DNA of 64,000 bases from Hyphomicrobiales bacterium (GTDB lineage Bacteria; Pseudomonadota; Alphaproteobacteria; Rhizobiales; Rhizobiaceae), in the NCBI GenBank assembly GCA_900473175.1, contig UCKM01000009.1, positions 40,175 to 104,174 of the forward strand, read 5' to 3'. The position numbers and the translations under genes were made by a program. Of this stretch, positions 1 through 8,900 are shown in pieces. Every line of letters starts with the position of its first letter. Within the stretch, counting starts at the first letter, position 1. The notes under the pieces are model-generated. The model saw nothing but the letters and a program-made list of their open reading frames with translations, did no database searches and was not told where the DNA came from.

Positions 1-2
1 AG

Positions 3-92
3 ACAGCAACGATTTCCGGACACAAAGAGCTGCGTATGTTGCAACGTTACTCACATCTGCGCGCCGTCGATCTCGTCGAGCGACTGGGATGA
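3..92 (+). CDS. Tyrosine site-specific integrase, C-terminal end only (cut by window edge)
   Basis: The reading frame is open from the first bases and stops at 90-92. The visible residues include GHKELRMLQRYSHLRA, which matches the last catalytic box of phage-type tyrosine recombinases: the glycine-histidine pair followed about nine residues later by the nucleophilic tyrosine in RYSH. The N-terminus lies outside the window, so it cannot be said whether the full gene is intact. In context it suggests that the accessory DNA to its right arrived as, or beside, an integrative element. The motif match is seen in the sequence; the role in moving this region is inferred. Confidence 0.75.
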   Translation, partial: TATISGHKELRMLQRYSHLRAVDLVERLG

Positions 93-180
93 ACGGCCTT
101 GGAATTTATTCCTAGCATCCTTGGCTCCGCGCCTGCCCCGTCCTATTCATCACGCATCGACCCTTACCCGGAGCCTGCGA

Positions 181-573
181 ATGACCCATAAGAAATTGTC
201 CCGCTGTCGCACGTTAGCAAGACTTACTATTATCGCACTCGCGCTCGCCAGCCAACTCGTCCATGCAACAGCACAAACCCAAGCGTTTGATCGCGTCGAC
301 GTCGAGATGGCGGTCAATGCCAAAGCACCCCTGACGGTGCTTGATGCTGAGAATATGCGCTTTACCGTCGAGCGCATCAACATGCCGCGCCACGAACGCC
401 AGGTCGGCTTTGTCTGCGGTCGCATTGTCCCAATTGGTAGCCCACGCTTCGGCGACACAATGAATTCCTATCAAGCGCTGTTGTTTCTCAGAGATGGTGG
501 GTTATCAGCCGGACCAGTCACTGCGTTCTTCAAGCCGCTTGAGGAGCTTCTGGAAGACAAGATGTGCCAATAA
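181..573 (+). CDS. Small secreted protein of unknown function
   Basis: The frame encodes 130 residues from the ATG at 181, which has GGAG about eight bases upstream. An upstream in-frame TTG at 121 is possible but has no ribosome binding site. The first ~32 residues form a signal peptide: basic start, hydrophobic core LTIIALALASQL, small residues at VHATA. The mature part is about 98 residues with two cysteines, one in FVCGR and one in the terminal CQ, which could pair in the periplasm. I do not recognise a family. It stands alone between the integrase tail and another small gene on the opposite strand. Confidence 0.7.
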   Translation: MTHKKLSRCRTLARLTIIALALASQLVHATAQTQAFDRVDVEMAVNAKAPLTVLDAENMRFTVERINMPRHERQVGFVCGRIVPIGSPRFGDTMNSYQALLFLRDGGLSAGPVTAFFKPLEELLEDKMCQ

Positions 574-773
574 CTGCTCGAACGCACCGTCGCGCATGCG
601 ATCTCGTCCCAATTTGACCGTTGCCGGGTGTGAGCTGTTGCTTGAATAAGTGACAGCTCACCTGGATCGTCACGTCAATATCGGATCGAAGTCCTAGAAA
701 ATATTGTCAAGTGCGATGGGGATGCCTTCTGCTGCCTGAGCACCCCGGCTCACCAGTCCACCCATACCCGATT

Positions 774-962
774 TTATAGCGGGGTGCAGATCCAGATCGT
801 CTTCGCGCTTATGGTGCCAGGAGCCCTGTTCTTTTTCTGCGTCATTAGATTATCCATTTCGGTGCCGGCCTCGATGCAATTGCCCTTCGTGCTGAATTCC
901 TGTTTGAACATTTCAACCGGAACATCTTGGTTCAGCAGTATCAGTATGAGAACGTATGCCAT
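774..962 (-). CDS. Small hypothetical protein, 62 aa
   Basis: This 62-residue frame has a strong ribosome binding site, GGGAGGGG, ending about five bases before its ATG. The N-terminus MAYVLILILL is hydrophobic and the body contains two cysteines (NCIEAG and WICTP) placed as in short secreted or membrane-anchored proteins common in rhizobia. The antisense frame at 784-1086 is longer but has no ribosome binding site and an unnatural composition. The Shine-Dalgarno match and the plausible protein make this strand the better choice. Function unknown. Confidence 0.5.
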   Translation of the reverse strand: MAYVLILILLNQDVPVEMFKQEFSTKGNCIEAGTEMDNLMTQKKNRAPGTISAKTIWICTPL

Positions 963-1129
963 TCACCCCTCCCCTGTCGCTCACCCTATGCGTAGCGCGA
1001 GCACGGAAAAGTTGAAACGGGGAAATCCCAGAACCGTGCCGTTAATCCAATCCACCCATACCCGTGTTGCAAGGAGCCCGGGTTGATCTGCTATAGTGCC
1101 AAACGGGGAAATGGGGAGACGCGCCTACC

Positions 1130-1621
1130 ATGCTTGCAGCATTCAGTGCCACAATAGGCGTTATCGCAGCGCTCTTCGTGGGATTTCTCGTCTTTCGGTT
1201 CTGGCGTGTCACCCTCGCCCTGTTGATTCTCGCTCTAATCGGCGTCGCTGGCGTGATCGGATATATCTTCTATGAGGACGCACGCACCGCCAGGATCCTC
1301 GCCGAGCAGCGCGCCCGCAACGAGAGGATTGACCAGGCGTCTGAAAACCAAGCGTGCGGAAGCTTGCCAAACGCAAAAGAGGTGGAGCTCTGCCAGATCA
1401 TCGTCACCGCGAGCGACAGACAAAAAGAAGAGAAAATCAAAGCAGAGGCAGCGTGGCGCGGGAAAGAGGCGGCAAAAGCAAAAGCGGAAAGGGAAGTAGC
1501 GGCAAGAGCAGCGGCAAAGGCAGCATCAAATCCAAATCAGACGCGCGCCCCGTTTCTCCCTGTTCCTGGATATCAAAAGCAGTCGGTAGAGGATTGGCTG
1601 AAAACGTTGAAGCCCGATTAG
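1130..1621 (+). CDS. Two-helix membrane protein with charged helical tail, unknown function
   Basis: The protein is 163 residues. Residues 4-24 and 27-48 are two hydrophobic segments joined by FRFWR, so the N-terminus is probably a membrane hairpin. Residues 50-145 are rich in Ala, Glu, Lys and Arg and look like a long cytoplasmic or periplasmic helix or coiled coil, with two cysteines (ACGS and ELCQ) about 13 residues apart. GGGGAGA precedes the start by about a dozen bases. No catalytic motif is visible and I do not recognise a family. Confidence 0.7.
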   Translation: MLAAFSATIGVIAALFVGFLVFRFWRVTLALLILALIGVAGVIGYIFYEDARTARILAEQRARNERIDQASENQACGSLPNAKEVELCQIIVTASDRQKEEKIKAEAAWRGKEAAKAKAEREVAARAAAKAASNPNQTRAPFLPVPGYQKQSVEDWLKTLKPD

Positions 1622-1634
1622 TATCCCTTCTCGA

Positions 1635-1912
1635 TCAATGCCACGATCGCATTTCGTTCGAAACCACGTAGATGATAAGGCCGATAAAGAACGCACCATA
1701 AGCCTGATCCCATCTGAGCCCGCCCCCGTCTGCCAAGCCGGACGGCAATCGCGAGAACGGCCATGGGGGATCAAGGCGCTGAAGAGCCGATCGAAAAGTT
1801 CGCCTATCGGAAGCGCCGACGCCAGGAGGACCGCAACGGCGGCGCCGGTTTGCTAAGCGGACATAAACGGCGTGTTGTCTCGCCGTGCTCGGATTCCGGC
1901 GTTGAGCTCCAT
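1635..1912 (-). pseudogene. Decayed small membrane protein gene
   Basis: Reading the minus strand from the ATG at 1912, the frame gives about 19 residues, an in-frame TAG, and then a clearly membrane-like stretch, TGAAVAVLLASALPIGELF. The frame then loses sense near 1770. A different frame continues as a plausible protein end, AYGAFFIGLIIYVVS, stopping at 1635. One nonsense codon plus at least one frameshift would explain this. It is an interpretation from composition only, without a recognised homologue, and part may be chance. Confidence 0.35.
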
Positions 1913-2180
1913 CAGTCGGGTCTGCGTTGCGGAGCGTAATGATCGTCAATTCTCGTCAGACCACGCTTAATGTGACGATTATGCATCCGCGCTGCGAGCC
2001 GGCCGTAGAAGCCAGGCTCCGGTTCGGGTGAATGCGAGCTGTATCCCATGCCTCTAATCTCTCGACGATCGGCGGAAGCAACCTCCGCAGGTCGATCGGT
2101 GGCTGTGAGCTGCTTTATAGTCGTTCATGCGAGCGCCCCCTAGGGCTTAAAGATACATGAGGATCGTTCGCTCGGTCCAG

Positions 2181-2473
2181 CTACATATGGCCCTTTATCG
2201 AATTCACCTTTTCGCTATATCGCTCTAATAGATCGCTTTGACCTTCAGGATCGAGCGGTCCGTCGTCCTCGAACTCATATTCGAAGCGCATACGGTCGAA
2301 ACGGTGCCTAAGCTCCTCGAGCCGGCGCCTAGTCTCGGCCTATTCGAGAATCAGCGCAATGATGCCGTCGACCTCCTCTTTGACCTTGGGATGGTGTTGG
2401 ACTGGATCGAATCCAGCTTTTCCTTAATGCGCGAATTCGCGTTTTCGAACAGGTCGTCAAAGTTCTTGGCCAT
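2181..2473 (-). pseudogene. Decayed helical protein gene (frameshift plus in-frame stop)
   Basis: From the ATG at 2473 the minus strand reads MAKNFDDLFENANSRIKEK and then turns to nonsense near residue 24. Shifting one base restores a sensible charged sequence, HHPKVKEEVDGIIALILE, followed by a TAG and then a further ~50 residues rich in Arg, Glu and Asp in the same frame (for example RRRLEELRHRFDRMRFEYEF) ending at 2181. The amphipathic, heptad-like pattern continues across both lesions. That is what a recently broken coiled-coil gene looks like. Function unknown. Confidence 0.5.
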
Positions 2474-2570
2474 ACTGACTCAGTTCGGGAAATTACCGCC
2501 AAAGCGGGCAAACACAGAACAATATCGCGACCCATGAAGTCCGTCAGCCATGCATGGACACTTCCGTTGA

Positions 2571-2774
2571 TTTACATCCATGTTTACATCAGCCCCAAAC
2601 GTGAACCAAATCCGTCCAAATCTGATCGGGCAATAGGTTCCAGGTTTACATCGGCGGAGGTCATGTAAACCAAATCCTGTTCAGTGTCGTAGCCCGATAG
2701 ACACTTTCTTAACATGAAGTTTACATTAAGTTGGCGCAAGCAATCACATTGCGAAAACAAGACCTAATGTAAAC
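2571..2774. repeat. Cluster of GTTTACAT motifs, partly as inverted pairs
   Basis: The octamer GTTTACAT or its complement ATGTAAAC occurs at 2582, 2644, 2663, 2719 and 2767, and a variant TTTACATC lies at 2571. The copies at 2644 and 2663 form an inverted pair with an 11-base spacer. The copies at 2718-2728 and 2765-2775 form a longer inverted pair sharing GTTTACATTA. Such density within 200 bases is unlikely by chance and resembles operator or iteron arrays. No gene obviously depends on it. Confidence 0.6.
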
Positions 2775-3261
2775 CTGCCTCCGAGGCAAAACTGCAATCC
2801 TTAACACCGCTCTAGAAGTTCAAGGCTCGAACCGTCACTTTCTACGCTCTCACGCTGCGAAATACATGACGGAACGATTCCTGAGCGAACTTCGCAATGA
2901 ACAGACCAGACAGCTACCAATACGCTAAACGCCAAGGTGAACAAGGAAGAATATATGTTTCTCGAAGCGTTCTAAGGGCAGAACGGCCGACATGGGAGTT
3001 AAAGGGTGCCACTATGGTGGGCGAAATTGTCTATTCGAAACATAGCGTGGATTCGACCTTCTAGCTTGATCGAATGAGTTGCCTGTGAACCCCCGCGCGA
3101 AAACAGGCGTGATCCCTAAGAAGAATATTCAGCGCCTCGCTTCCGTTTAGTCTCGGTTCAATTCGTTCCACTCCGGCCATCCCGGGCAAACCAAAGTTCC
3201 AATTCTTGAGGCCGGAGCGGGCGTCACGATAATGCGGGAGGATGGCGCGGCGCGATCGCCT
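2775..3261. other. Gene-free stretch
   Basis: No frame longer than a few dozen codons with a credible start or composition was found on either strand. The stretch follows the GTTTACAT cluster and precedes the stop of the small phage-like operon. It probably holds remnants of older accessory DNA. Confidence 0.5.
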
Positions 3262-3471
3262 CTAAAAGAAAGGGGGATGCTTGTTCGCCCTTACACGAAT
3301 AAGCGGCTTAGGAAGATTAAACCCCGGTTCAAGGTTGTTAGCGACCATACGAGCACGGCGATAGCTTGCGGCGTATTCCCGCCATGCCTCGGGCGTCCGG
3401 TATATCAAGAAATTTAACCAGCTATCCCACGCGATGAGCATCTCGCGTTCTAATAATCCCGCCTTCGACAT
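3262..3471 (-). CDS. Small basic protein, phage-like operon, unknown function
   Basis: The 69-residue frame starts MSKAGLLERE at 3471, one base after the upstream gene's stop (TAAAATG), so it is translationally coupled to it. The protein is aromatic and basic (SWLNFLIYRTPEAWREY, SYRRARMVA) and has no membrane segment or recognised motif. A longer frame reaching back to 3504 would overlap the upstream gene and is less likely. It is the last gene of a four-gene minus-strand group at 4854-3262. Confidence 0.55.
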   Translation of the reverse strand: MSKAGLLEREMLIAWDSWLNFLIYRTPEAWREYAASYRRARMVANNLEPGFNLPKPLIRVRANKHPPFF

Positions 3472-3472
3472 T

Positions 3473-4006
3473 TTATGCCGCCTCTTGCGCTTTAGCCATC
3501 TCAACAGGCCGTATTACATATGCCCTATTCCCCTTTAGCGCTGCCACAATGAGGCCAATGCACGAATCGAAAACCTCAAGCTTTCGAAAATCCAAACTTA
3601 TTGATGTCGCTTCTGGATCGCCGCAGTTAATCGTCCCGCCATATGCGGCATAGATGAGAAAGCCGGTAGTTTTGCGTCCCATCCGATGGTGAAGGAAATT
3701 TGGTTCCGGAATATTTTCTACCGGCGTTATCGCACCAGGGAACGGTTCAATTTGCGTCTCGTTCTTAAAATCAACCGACACCGGATAGAATGCATCGCAG
3801 CCGTTCATACCATGATAGGCATTCACAATAAGACCAAGCGGTGAATTGAAATACTCAAGATCGTAGAAGTCGCCGGTGTATGCGACGCCACGTAATTCTC
3901 GGTCACCGTAGACGGACGCAAGGTAAGCTTCGAACGCGGCCCTTGTCATGGCCTCATGCATGTATGTTGCTGTCGCTACTCTCGGCGTGTTATGATATTT
4001 CGTCAT
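3473..4006 (-). CDS. Hypothetical protein, phage-like operon
   Basis: The start at 4006 (MTKYHNTP, 177 residues) is chosen because AAAGGAAC lies about seven bases upstream; an in-frame ATG at 4036 lacks such a site. The sequence is soluble with scattered aromatic residues and three cysteines (NGCDA, INCGD, DSCIG) and shows no motif I can name. The internal phrase SPLGLIVNAYHG and the later SCIGLIVAALKG are similar, hinting at a duplicated half. It follows the 4109-4618 gene after a gap containing a perfect hairpin and is coupled to the next small gene. Confidence 0.6.
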   Translation of the reverse strand: MTKYHNTPRVATATYMHEAMTRAAFEAYLASVYGDRELRGVAYTGDFYDLEYFNSPLGLIVNAYHGMNGCDAFYPVSVDFKNETQIEPFPGAITPVENIPEPNFLHHRMGRKTTGFLIYAAYGGTINCGDPEATSISLDFRKLEVFDSCIGLIVAALKGNRAYVIRPVEMAKAQEAA

Positions 4007-4071
4007 TAATTGTTCCTTTCGATGAACCGATGACAATAGGAATCCGGTGCTGGTAACACTGGCGTTCCGTA

Positions 4072-4095
4072 ACGACGCGACCTTGGTCGCGTCGT
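4072..4095. repeat. Perfect 11-bp stem hairpin between two operon genes
   Basis: ACGACGCGACC is followed by TT and then GGTCGCGTCGT, an exact inverted repeat with a two-base centre. It sits in the gap between the stop at 4109 and the start at 4006 of consecutive minus-strand genes. There is no T-run on the minus strand, so it is not a classical terminator. It could be an mRNA stability element, an attenuator or a protein-binding site. Confidence 0.6.
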
Positions 4096-4108
4096 CGCCT
4101 TTTGGCGA

Positions 4109-4618
4109 TTACTCGCCGCTTACCTTCCATTCCGGAAGGGTATAACGGACTTGCTTATCAAGCCGATCGCGTGCCTTGGTCAGCCTCACCATATCCGCCA
4201 ACGCAGTTTTCTTAGTCGCTGGATTGGACAAATCGGCGCGATCGAGTTCCTCGATGCGTGCTGAAAGCTCATCGCGTTTATATGCATTGACGTGCTCAGC
4301 AAGAGCGCGTGCTGCTTCCAGCAAGCTATTGATCATTACCTCGGCGCGACCGATCGATGCCTTTCGAACTTGATCATATGTTTCGGGGTCGATGGCGTCG
4401 GCAGCTGATGCCGGATCACGATCGTCAGAAAAGTCCGGCGGCTCAATGCCGGCAACGTCTAGTGGTATTTCGAACTCAGACCAGTTCTCATCGTTCAACG
4501 AAAGCCATTCACTAAATGGCCGGCGCAAGTCATCGCTTCCGGCATCAGTGGCAGCTTTGCGTTTCGCCTTTTGACGTTCGCGGTATGCCTTTATCCTCTC
4601 GCTATTTGACAATGCCAT
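4109..4618 (-). CDS. Phage-like protein with basic N-terminal helix (possible small terminase or DNA-binding)
   Basis: The start at 4618 (MALSNSERIKAYRERQKAKR, 169 residues) has AAGGAGA at a good distance upstream. The N-terminal SNSERIKAYRERQKAKRKAA is the basic, helix-forming opening seen in many small phage proteins of alphaproteobacteria. The middle is acidic (DFSDDRDPASAADAID), and the C-terminal half is predicted helical (SARIEELDRADLSN, MVRLTKARDRLDKQ). Homology to a named family cannot be claimed by eye; a small terminase-like or regulatory role is a guess. It follows the 62-residue gene in the same operon. Confidence 0.6.
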   Translation of the reverse strand: MALSNSERIKAYRERQKAKRKAATDAGSDDLRRPFSEWLSLNDENWSEFEIPLDVAGIEPPDFSDDRDPASAADAIDPETYDQVRKASIGRAEVMINSLLEAARALAEHVNAYKRDELSARIEELDRADLSNPATKKTALADMVRLTKARDRLDKQVRYTLPEWKVSGE

Positions 4619-4637
4619 CGCGCTCTCCTTCGTTACT

Positions 4638-4649
4638 GTTACATGTAAC
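4638..4649. promoter_or_regulatory. Perfect palindrome GTTACATGTAAC upstream of the 4618 start
   Basis: The 12-base palindrome lies 20 bases before the ATG at 4618, between the first two genes of the small minus-strand operon. The same half-site, TGTAAC, occurs as an inverted pair in the operon's leader at 4935-4957. The repetition at both positions suggests one DNA-binding protein recognises both. The regulator is not identified. Confidence 0.5.
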
Positions 4650-4665
4650 GAAACGATCGAGAAAA

Positions 4666-4854
4666 TCAAGGGGTTTCTTCGGGAGGAAGCACCGAAGTAT
4701 CACCGTCGCGGATGGTATCCGGCCAAACGTCCAAGACCTCGCCCAGAATGAGGGCGATCCGGGAGCGCAAATCGAGAAAAGAGCTAGTGGAAGGCGCGGC
4801 AATAATCTGGTCGATTGCTGCGTGATAATCGTCAACTGGTCTGTAAATAGTCAT
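4666..4854 (-). CDS. Small hypothetical protein, first gene of phage-like operon
   Basis: The start at 4854 (MTIYRPVDDYHAAI, 62 residues) is preceded by GGAG eight bases upstream. An in-frame ATG at 4884 is possible but has no such site. The protein is acidic with a helical middle (FLDLRSRIALILGEVLDVW) and no recognised motif. Its stop lies 47 bases before the next start, with the GTTACATGTAAC palindrome in the gap. Small size, tight packing and company suggest a prophage or satellite remnant. Confidence 0.55.
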   Translation of the reverse strand: MTIYRPVDDYHAAIDQIIAAPSTSSFLDLRSRIALILGEVLDVWPDTIRDGDTSVLPPEETP

Positions 4855-4934
4855 GAAATCTCCGTGCGATTGGTGGTTGCGCACGGAATCATGAGTCAGA
4901 ATTGGTGATGTTGCAACGAGAATTTGAAGTAGTA

Positions 4935-4970
4935 TGTAACAAAAACAATATGTTACAGTCAGCGCTGACT
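4935..4970. promoter_or_regulatory. Leader operator region: TGTAAC inverted repeat and AGTCAGCGCTGACT palindrome
   Basis: TGTAAC at 4935-4940 and GTTACA at 4952-4957 form an inverted pair with an 11-base spacer. It is immediately followed by a perfect 14-base palindrome, AGTCAGCGCTGACT (4957-4970), and a T-run at 4975. These sit 80-115 bases upstream of the first gene of the minus-strand operon, where a promoter and operator are expected. The second palindrome plus T-run could alternatively act as a plus-strand terminator. Confidence 0.45.
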
Positions 4971-5969
4971 GACTTTTTTACGAGAATGCTCCGGGATACC
5001 TGACGTTTGGTGAAATTCCTGAGTTGCTGCGATCTCGAAGAAGGTCAGTGGGCACTGATATTGGATGCGTAGAGAAAAACTGTGCATATTATTCACTTCG
5101 ATCACGCGCGGGCGGCTTCACCCCCGCGGTCTCTCATTATGCTGAAAATATTCCTTGCGCGCTGAGATGCGCGTGTGCCAATATGGCGAGGCCGACCGAG
5201 TTTCGCTAGGCAGTGTCAAAGCGCCCCCACCTTAAAAAGCACCCAAAGCACGAAGCGTCGTCGATTCCTCCATCAGGGAATTGGCTCCCATATCTGGCCT
5301 TGAGTTTGAAGGAAGCACCGGGACGTAGACCGGCACCTGCTAGCCAGAAGCAAACAGAAGATTGATCACTGGCGAGCCGCCGAGATACTTTGATCAGTTG
5401 TCGCTGCACTGGCATCGATCAGTGAGCACCCGTTGAACGGTGTAAGGATGCCAAGAAAGACGGCGCAATGTGAAACGCTCACAAGATGAGCAACCACAAC
5501 GCCGGTCATATGTCGATTGAAGGCAAGTCGCATGTGATGCGTGAACCCCGCGGGGTTCATAACCGTTTTGATCGCAAGATCAGGATTACGGAGCCGATAG
5601 CTCAGGTAAAGGGAAACCGCCTAGCTGGTCTGATAAACCAAAGCTCTTCACCAACTGTATAACGCAGAAATCCCCCCTTGGGTAAATAGCCACTGGCAGG
5701 GCGCGAGCTATGATGCCCCTGTTTCTGTGTTGTTTATTCAGGGGGGGATAAGACCCATATCCGCAGTTTGATCAGAAGAAGAGACGAAGTGACGCGCCAT
5801 CAAAGATGAGCGTGAGCGCAGAGAGCGATGGAAAACGGCGATCTGACCATCGGCGCAAACACAACGGTCAAAACCATCTCGACGAGCAGCGCATAACGCC
5901 ATAATGAGTCATAAGACTGCAGACAACCCAAAGGAACGCGCCAACGACGATCCTCGAGTCAATGGCGCA
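4971..5969. other. About 1 kb without a supported gene
   Basis: Short frames exist on the minus strand at 5206-5415 and 5366-5560 and on the plus strand at 5024-5209. None has a convincing ribosome binding site, and none matches a family I recognise. The two minus-strand frames overlap and run in series, so they might be one broken gene. The stretch separates the phage-like operon from the end of hsdR. Confidence 0.4.
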
Positions 5970-8900
5970 CTATCCGGCCGCGCTTTCGTTGAGCTCTTTG
6001 ATGACCGCTACCAAGCGCCTGGTCTTCTCAAGATCGAACACCTGCTGCGGTCCTTCCGGCGCTACGTCGACAAACGGGCTCTCATAGAGCAACCCGGGGT
6101 CCATCACGCCTTTCTCGGTCAGATGCTCAATCACCATATCGATGAATTCGATTTGCTGAGCAGTCGCCCCAGTGTCGCCAAGGAACTCGCTGAAGGCCTC
6201 TGCCACCGCATGGCGATCAAGTCCCACCAACGAGCGAACGAACGCACCAAAACCATGGGCGATTTCCGTCGCCTTTTCGATATGCACAGGCTGGCCGATC
6301 CCGGCGCTGAGAAGCATCTGCTGCAATTGCTCTATATCTGTGGGGGTCAGCGGCTTTCCGTGACGCAGCTTTGCAAGCGCAATGTGATCCTCATGCTGAC
6401 GCAGGAAGTGCCTCGCCTTCTTCTTGAAACGAGCGAACTCAACTTCGCCAACCTGCGGGAGTTCAAGCTCGGTCCCCTCGCCAAGCTGATCCTTGAAGTC
6501 GGTATAGATAATTGCCTTCTTGCCCGGCTCTATATGATGCACGAAGTTGCGGAGCCGCAGTCGCACAAGCTCGAGCAACGGCACGGTTACGCCCTTCCAC
6601 CAGTGATCCGAAAGGATGTCCAGGATCAATTCGTGCTGCGCCGCAATTGCGGGTATCGCAGTCTGTTCATCGAGTGCAGAAGCAATCTCGATGAGCTGCT
6701 TCTTCAGTCGGTCAAAACGTTTGGAGCCTTTGAGCAAAGCAAGTTCAAGATTGATCAGGAGCAGATCGAAGCGCTTTGCCTCTTCCAGTTCCGACCTTAC
6801 GGAAGACGGCAGCGGTGCGACTTCGTTGACGAGTTCATCGCGCGTCTTATCGGTCAGCGTGCTCCATGCCTTCTCGGTTTGATATTTTTCGACCAGCCGC
6901 CGCTTACCTCGAACGATGAAATTGTCCAAGCTCATCGAACCCACATAGGTCTTGAGAAATTCCAACGATTGCGTCCTGATTTTCCCTTCACTTGGAGCGA
7001 CATCGTCGCCGGCGTCGTATTCGTCACCTTCCTCGGCAAACCCATAGCCGGTGTGTTGTCCATTCTTCTCATCCAGCGCCCGAATGAGATCGAAGCGGGC
7101 GGCAAACAGGTGCTCGTTTAGGGATCGCGCATTCCGCCCCTCTACGAATTTCGGATTCTGCCTGAAAAACTCGAGGTTCTGACAAAAGTCAAAGACGCGG
7201 AAAAACTCCTTGTCTTCGTCCGGTCCGAAAAGGTCAGGGCAGAGACGCGTGCCGCGACCCATGATCTGCCAGAATTTGGTTCTCGAACGAATGAGCTTAA
7301 AGAGAACGAGATTTACGACTTCGGGCACATCGATGCCGGTGTCCAGCATATCAACAGAGATGGCGATATGAGGAGCGCTTTCCTTCTTTGAGAAGTCGTC
7401 GATGAGCGTCTGCGCATATTCTGTCTTGAACGTGATGACGCGGGCGAAATGACCGGCAAGGTGCGGATAGGCCAGATTGAAGCGCTTCTCAATGAAATCA
7501 GCGTGGGCCTGGTTCTTGGCGAAGATGATTGTCTTGCCCATCCGGTCGCCAGCCGCCACCTTCACCCCCTGGGTCATGACGTGGGCAAGCACCTTGTCGA
7601 CCGTATCGGCGTTGAACAGCCATTTGTTGATTGCCTCGGCACTTACACTATCAGGCGGCTCCCCACCTTCTTCGTCCCATTCGAGCATGTCCCATTGCTC
7701 TTGCTCTTCCTCGGAGAGGTCGTCGTAGTGGATGCCTTCACGCACGAATCGGAGCGGCACTGAAATGGGCACAGGTGGCACCAGCCATTCATCGGCAATG
7801 GCCTGGTCGAGCGAATAGGCATCCGTGGGAACGCCTTCCTCAAGATCGAAAAGACCATAGGTGTTGCGATCAATTTCCCCGCGCGGCGTCGCGGTCAAAC
7901 CCACCAGCAAGCTGTCGAAATAGTCGAAAATAGCGCCATAGCGCTGGTATACCGAACGATGCGCCTCGTCGATGATGACGAGGTCGAAATGCCCCGGTCC
8001 AAAGCGCGCCGCTCCCTTCGCCCGCTCGTCGATTAGGTTCATCATCGTCGGATAGGTAGAGAGGAAAACACGGCCGTCTGCGGACTTCTCCGTCACGAGG
8101 TTAACCGGCGATGTCTCGGGAAGAAACGTCTTGAACGCCCTCGCGGCCTGATTCACAAGCGCGACGCGGTCGGCCAGAAACAGCACACGCTTCACCCAGC
8201 CGGCTCGCATCAGCGTATCGACGAGAGCAATCACGGTGCGCGTCTTGCCCGCGCCCGTGGCCATGACAAGCAGCGCCTTGCGCTGTTTGTGCGTTTCGAA
8301 ACTCTCCTTGACACGGGCAATCGCCCGCTCCTGATAGTAGCGGTCGGCGACTTTCCGATTGACGGGAACAGAGGCCATTGGCCTCCTCGTCGTTCGTCGC
8401 TGGATCAGAAGCTGAAGCTCGTCTTTCTTGTAGAAGCCGGACACCTCACGCGGCGGGTAAGCCGTATCGTCCCAAATCCAGTGGTCATAACCATTAGTAT
8501 AGAAGATTACCGGCCGCTGGCCGAATTTCCGGTCGAGGCAATCGGCATAGAGCTTTGCTTGCTGCTGACCCGCACGGGGATCGCGTTTGGTGCGCTTGGC
8601 CTCGACTAGAGCCAGCGGCTTGCCGTCATCTCCCCAGAGCACATAGTCGACGAAGCCCCGGCCCTCATTGTTGGCCATTCCCTCGACTGGAAATTCGCGG
8701 TCACGCGGCTGGTCGAGCTTCCAGCCCGCTTCTTTCAAGAGCAGGTCGATATAGAGATCGCGGGTTTCGGCCTCGGAATAGTCATGATGGTCCGGCCGTT
8801 TTTCATTCTCGCGGCGGATACGGTCGCGCTCGGCGCGTGCTTGCTCAAGCTCGGCATCGAGTTCGCCCTTGTCGCGCAACAGGTCAGCGAAAGCCTTGTC

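Noticed and set aside
1635..2473. Reading the in-frame TAG codons of the two broken genes as amber recoding
   Set aside because: Each gene also has a frameshift, so ordinary decay is the simpler explanation and no other gene in the window reads through TAG.
5206..5560. Two short minus-strand frames possibly forming a broken gene or an insertion-sequence end
   Set aside because: No motif, terminal inverted repeat or target duplication could be found by eye, so no element is claimed.
5904..7121. 405-residue open frame on the plus strand
   Set aside because: It lies antisense inside hsdR, which has all family motifs; the frame is a shadow of GC-rich coding on the other strand.
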